From assembly GCA_024640925.1 (NCBI GenBank), contig JAHEEB010000082.1, forward strand, positions 666-10,055: a stretch of DNA of 9,390 nt, read 5' to 3'. Shown piece after piece: positions 6,016 to 9,390 of the stretch. The position numbers and the translations under genes were made by a program. Every line of letters begins with the position of its first letter. Within the stretch, counting starts at the first letter, position 1. Under the pieces are notes generated by a model that was not told the origin of the DNA, searched no databases, and saw only the letters and a list, made by a program, of their open reading frames with translations. This DNA is from Bacteroidota bacterium (GTDB lineage: Bacteria; Bacteroidota; Bacteroidia; Bacteroidales; UBA10428).

Positions 6016-6573
6016 ATGGAAAAGAAAATTCTAATAGTGCCGGGATTGAACAATTCAGGCAAAACTCATTGGCAAACCATATGGGAATCGACACATCCCG
6101 ATTTTGAAAGAGTAGAACAGAAAGATTGGGAACATCCTGTTCGCAACGAATGGGTTAAAAATATTGAAGCAGCTGTCCGAAAAAATCGCGGTAAAGATAT
6201 ATACATTGTTGCACATAGTCTTGGCTGCATTGCAACGGTACATTGGGCAAATCAGACTTCGCAAACTATAAAAGGTGCATTGCTTGTAGCACCCCCTGAT
6301 GTTGAAGGTGAAGCAATACGTAATCTGATTGTTGGTTTCAATCCGGTACCAAAAGTACGACTGCTTTTCGATAGTATTGTAGTTGCAAGTGAAAATGATG
6401 AATACATTGATATTAATTCATCAAGGCTTTTAGCTATTTACTGGGGAAGCAGTTTTGTGAATATTGGCAAAAAAGGCCATATCAATGCCAACTCCGGATT
6501 GAATCAATGGCCTGCAGGGTTGCGCTTATTAAAAGCTTTAACCGGAATAAAAGTCAAAGAACTGAAATATTGA
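6016..6573 (+). CDS. RBBP9/YdeN-family alpha/beta serine hydrolase
   Basis: The product (185 aa) is a small alpha/beta hydrolase of the RBBP9/YdeN type. The N-terminus ILIVPGLNNSGKTHWQ is characteristic. The probable catalytic triad is Ser68 in the AHSLGC nucleophile elbow, Asp128 in ASENDEYID and His155 in KKGHIN, all present. Length agrees with the family (about 180-190). There is no signal peptide or membrane segment, so it is cytoplasmic. Substrates of bacterial members are poorly defined; esterase or amidase activity on small molecules is expected from the fold. It lies 14 nt after cysK and is probably cotranscribed, but a metabolic link to cysteine is not shown by the sequence. No clear terminator follows. 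Confidence 0.9.
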   Translation: MEKKILIVPGLNNSGKTHWQTIWESTHPDFERVEQKDWEHPVRNEWVKNIEAAVRKNRGKDIYIVAHSLGCIATVHWANQTSQTIKGALLVAPPDVEGEAIRNLIVGFNPVPKVRLLFDSIVVASENDEYIDINSSRLLAIYWGSSFVNIGKKGHINANSGLNQWPAGLRLLKALTGIKVKELKY

Positions 6574-6875
6574 ACAAGTATATCGGATATTTACCACAAA
6601 CAGGCAAGTCCATAGGCGAAAAGCAATTCTCCGATCTAATACATAAAAACACAATCTGTACTGAATTGAAAGATCCGGAATTTATCTATCCTAAGGAATG
6701 TGTTGACAACAAATTCTTATAGTCCCGTTTTCCTTGCAACTCATCACAATAAAAATATTTATTTTAGCATTTGGAAAAACTCAACCAGTTGAAAAATCTT
6801 TGTGAATGCAAACGGAGTAATTCCTCGAAGACTTTTTAAAGACTCCAGATGAGTAAAAAGTAAATAATTGATTAT
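6574..6875 (+). other. Gap between hydrolase and sigma factor genes
   Basis: This 302-base stretch has no convincing gene. A frame from the TTG at 6570, overlapping the hydrolase stop, could give a 50-residue peptide ending at 6722, but nothing in it is recognisable. The second half holds the promoter candidate at 6770-6802. GGAGT (6814-6818) and ACTCC (6842-6846) are distant inverted arms, and AAGACT occurs twice in direct orientation between 6828 and 6846. No intrinsic terminator was found. Confidence 0.5.
6770..6802 (+). promoter_or_regulatory. Possible Bacteroidota-type promoter for the sigma factor gene
   Basis: TTTG (6770-6773), a 21-bp spacer and AATCTTTG (6795-6802) match the Bacteroides consensus TTTG - about 20 bp - TAnnTTTG in all but one position. 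It would start transcription roughly 65 nt before the ATG at 6876. Such short motifs occur by chance in AT-rich DNA. Confidence 0.35.
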
Positions 6876-7451
6876 ATGAACCATACTACCGAGACTATAT
6901 GGAATATGTTTTGTTGCAAGCTGAAACCATTTATCTGTAAATGGGGAGTCGACTCGTATGTAGCCGATGACATCATTCAGGAAGTGTTTTTAAAAATCCA
7001 TAAAAACATCGACACCTTAAGAGATGACTCAAAGGTTCACAGCTGGGTCCTTCAGATCACAAAAAACTGTGTAATCGATTATTTACGTGAACATAAATTA
7101 CGATTTGAAGATATTGAGAGAATTGAACTTGAAGATTCTAAAACACCTGATACCATTCGTGATAAAAATGAAAGAGACCCTGAAAATGAGATAATATCTG
7201 GATTACATGAACTAATCGGATCGTTACCCGAGAAATATGCAAAGGCTCTTCTTATGGTTGAATATCAAGGTATGTCGCAAATTGAATTGGCACGAAAATT
7301 AAAAATATCTCCCTCCGGCGCTAAATCCCGTGTTCAGCGTGCACGGAATATGGTGAAAGACCGACTGATGAATTGTTGTCACTATGAATTCGATAAATAT
7401 GGAACTGTAATCGGCGTTCATCCCATTTCATGTTGTTGTTGTAATCATTGA
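6876..7451 (+). CDS. ECF sigma-70 factor, SigZ-like, with Cys-rich C-terminal tail
   Basis: The product (191 aa) is an alternative RNA polymerase sigma factor. Region 2 is seen at about residues 8-72 (ETIWNMF, ADDIIQEVFLKIHKNI, SWVLQITKNCVIDYLR). Region 4 is at about 110-165 (SLPEKYAKALLMVEYQGMSQIELARKL, then SGAKSRVQRARNMVKDRL). The first residues and the layout resemble Bacillus SigZ. After region 4 there is a tail of about 25 residues with C167-C168-H169 and C186 to C189 followed by Asn-His. Together with Cys13, Cys14 and Cys21 near the N-terminus, this could bind a metal or respond to redox state. No anti-sigma gene adjoins it: the next gene encodes a predicted outer-membrane protein. In the Myxococcus CorE family a C-terminal Cys-rich domain senses metal in place of an anti-sigma factor; a similar role here is an analogy only. 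Confidence 0.9.
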   Translation: MNHTTETIWNMFCCKLKPFICKWGVDSYVADDIIQEVFLKIHKNIDTLRDDSKVHSWVLQITKNCVIDYLREHKLRFEDIERIELEDSKTPDTIRDKNERDPENEIISGLHELIGSLPEKYAKALLMVEYQGMSQIELARKLKISPSGAKSRVQRARNMVKDRLMNCCHYEFDKYGTVIGVHPISCCCCNH

Positions 7452-7540
7452 TATTAAAGGTACTTCAGAGTCTTTTTGCGTCCTTTTATTTATTCTTCGT
7501 CTTTAAAGTGAGTACAAACTTTAAATTGGAGAATCTCATT

Positions 7541-9390
7541 ATGAATCAGTTTTTCAGTAATCGGAATCAAAATGTATTTGATAATGCAAATACTTATTTC
7601 CCTTCGAACCTTTTCTTGTTTGGTGTTCATAAACACAGTGAAATTTATTCCACTTTCCTTTCGGTTTACAAAAGAAAATCTTCTTTTCTAAAACAGTTTT
7701 TAATAATTCTGTTTCTATTTCTCTCTATCGATTTGTTTTGCCAGGATATGATTTTTGATAAAAACAACTATAAATTGGAAATATCAAAAACTACCTCTGA
7801 AGTTAAAATAGATGGAATGTTGGATGAATGGAGCTCTGCCGGCACTGATGCAAATTTTTGGTTACATTATCCAATCGATACCGGGAGAGCCTGTGTGAAA
7901 TCGAAAATCAGTATGATGTATGATGAGACATACATGTATTTCAGTTTTGTTAGTTACGAGGTAATTGGAAAACCTGTTGTTCAGAGCTTAAAAAGAGACG
8001 ATGAAGCAAATACTGATAATAATGATGGAATAACTATAATTATTGATCCTTCCAATACTGCTAAAAACGGTTATTATTTCAGGGTAAATGCAGCAGGAGC
8101 ATTGGCTGATGGAACTGTATTTCAGAATGGTATGTACCCTGCTGGCAATATATACTGGGACAATAAGTGGATGGCTAAAGTGAGACGCAGCCATGATACC
8201 CTTTATTACGAAATTGCCATTCCTTTCAATGCTATAAAATATAATGGAGAGAACAATGTTTGGGGAATTAATTTCTTGAGATCCGACATTAACAGGAACA
8301 AGACTTATGCCTGGACCTTGTTTCCGGCCAATAAGCATGACCTGGATCTTGGGTACACAGGGATTCTTGTTTTTACTGATGGATTATCGAAAAGCAAGTC
8401 GGGCAAAATAATACTTATGCCTTCTGTTTCCAGTAGAATGAAGTATAACAGAGAAGAGAGCGAAAATATTTCATTCAATACCTGGGGTAGTTTAAATGCA
8501 AAGGTATCCATCAGTTCGTTACTAAATCTCGATTTATCGGTTTATCCTGATTTTTCGAACGTTGAGGTTGATCAGCAATATATAGATTTTTATCGATTTG
8601 AATATTATCAGCCAGAACAAAGAAGCTTTTTTCTCGAAAATAATGATCTGTTTTCCAATTTTGGCACTTATGATGATTTTACTACCGCTTCTTCTGAAAA
8701 TAGGGTTAAACCTGTATATACCAGACGAATTGGCAAAAAGGATGATGCTGAAGTACCTATTGTTTATGGCGTAAGACTTTCGGGAGAAGTTGGTGGTAAT
8801 ACACGAATGGGATTGTTAAATATACAAACTGAAAGTCTTGAGGACCTCGAACCACAAAATTATTTCATTGGTTCTTTTCAAAAAGGAGTTTTTAAACGAT
8901 CGTCAATTAAAGGCTTGTTTACAAACAAAAATTCTACGGATGGATTTGGTTTTCAGAAAGACAATTATAATCGCACCGGAGGACTGGAATTTGATTATTC
9001 TACAAAGGATGGCCGATGGGCTGCAAATGCGAAAATGCATTCAAGTTTTACCAATGAAAAATACTCAAACAATATGTTTTACGGAGGTGGTTTTACTTTC
9101 TTCAATAAAAAGTTTAAAACCCAAAACTGGTTTGAACATGTCGGCAAAAACTACATTACTGATATAGGTTTTGTGCCCAGATTATATTACAAAGATCCAT
9201 CGTTAGATACAACTTACAGATATGGCTACACTCACCTTGTAAATAAATATGAATTATACCATTTTCTCAATAACAAATGGATTACAGTTATGGGAGAATA
9301 TACAAATATTCACACTTATTTGAATGACAACAACAAGCTAAACGAATTTAGTTTCGATTTGGGTTATTGGAGTGTATTTTCTAACCGCAC
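7541..9390 (+). CDS. CBM9-like/DUF5916 outer-membrane protein (3' truncated)
   Basis: The frame is open from the ATG at 7541 to the window end (616 codons), so the C-terminus is missing. In order it has an N-terminal stretch, a hydrophobic signal-like core (about 49-66) ending LFCQD, a CBM9-like sandwich domain beginning KIDGMLDEW (89-97), and DUF5916 marks YPDFSNVEVDQ (335-345), RSFFLENNDLF and TRRIG (394-398). Alternating aromatic and polar residues after about 400 fit a beta-barrel. Such proteins are thought to lie in the outer membrane of Bacteroidota; their function is unknown. GGAG (7528-7531) lies 9 nt before the ATG, an uncommon Shine-Dalgarno match that supports this start. Even so, the start leaves about 48 residues before the hydrophobic core, unusually long for a signal peptide; an in-frame TTG at 7616 would shorten it. 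It lies 89 nt after the sigma factor gene, with no terminator between. Confidence 0.87.
   Translation, partial: MNQFFSNRNQNVFDNANTYFPSNLFLFGVHKHSEIYSTFLSVYKRKSSFLKQFLIILFLFLSIDLFCQDMIFDKNNYKLEISKTTSEVKIDGMLDEWSSAGTDANFWLHYPIDTGRACVKSKISMMYDETYMYFSFVSYEVIGKPVVQSLKRDDEANTDNNDGITIIIDPSNTAKNGYYFRVNAAGALADGTVFQNGMYPAGNIYWDNKWMAKVRRSHDTLYYEIAIPFNAIKYNGENNVWGINFLRSDINRNKTYAWTLFPANKHDLDLGYTGILVFTDGLSKSKSGKIILMPSVSSRMKYNREESENISFNTWGSLNAKVSISSLLNLDLSVYPDFSNVEVDQQYIDFYRFEYYQPEQRSFFLENNDLFSNFGTYDDFTTASSENRVKPVYTRRIGKKDDAEVPIVYGVRLSGEVGGNTRMGLLNIQTESLEDLEPQNYFIGSFQKGVFKRSSIKGLFTNKNSTDGFGFQKDNYNRTGGLEFDYSTKDGRWAANAKMHSSFTNEKYSNNMFYGGGFTFFNKKFKTQNWFEHVGKNYITDIGFVPRLYYKDPSLDTTYRYGYTHLVNKYELYHFLNNKWITVMGEYTNIHTYLNDNNKLNEFSFDLGYWSVFSNR

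Noticed and set aside
6507..6722. Small gene overlapping the hydrolase 3' end (or starting at TTG 6570)
   Set aside because: The start lies inside another gene, there is no ribosome-binding site and the residues match nothing I recognise. It is possible but not supported.
7988..8511. Minus-strand frames opposite the DUF5916 gene
   Set aside because: They are antisense shadows of a long, clearly conserved + strand coding region.

Overview
The window looks like chromosomal DNA from a member of the Bacteroidota, probably an anaerobe. The DNA is AT-rich, ribosome-binding sites are mostly absent, and one promoter candidate resembles the Bacteroides type (TTTG, then about 20 bp, then TAnnTTTG). 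The last gene belongs to a DUF5916 outer-membrane family common in that phylum. All recognisable genes lie on the + strand. The assignment rests on gene content and style only; no rRNA or marker gene is present.

Layout. (1) 1-1770: the 3' part of a cysteine desulfurase and a small cysteine-rich Fe-S protein, closed by a strong intrinsic terminator. (2) 1771-4436: a regulatory region with tandem palindromes and a leader hairpin, then overlapping hdrC-like and hdrB-like genes and a LuxR-type response regulator. (3) 4431-5089: a repeat-rich stretch. It holds a 42-bp tandem array that starts on the regulator's stop codon, a compact multi-stem palindromic element directly abutting it, and a further inverted repeat. 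It ends with an operator-like dyad before the next gene. (4) 5090-6573: cysteine synthase followed closely by an RBBP9/YdeN-type serine hydrolase. (5) 6574-6875: a gap with a possible promoter. (6) 6876-7451: a SigZ-like ECF sigma factor with a cysteine-rich C-terminal tail. (7) 7541-9390: a CBM9-like/DUF5916 protein that runs off the window.

The common theme of the first two thirds is sulfur and Fe-S chemistry. The desulfurase mobilises sulfur from cysteine, cysteine synthase makes cysteine from sulfide, and the Hdr-like pair plus the Fes-domain protein look like electron-transfer or thiol/disulfide redox proteins. The HdrB-like protein keeps a complete C-terminal CCG cluster motif but has a degenerate N-terminal one. 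No HdrA is visible, so the electron partner must be encoded elsewhere. The terminator at 1736-1770 and the palindromes at 1804-1849 indicate that the Hdr unit is expressed separately from the desulfurase unit. Which transcription factors bind the two operator-like sites cannot be told from this window.
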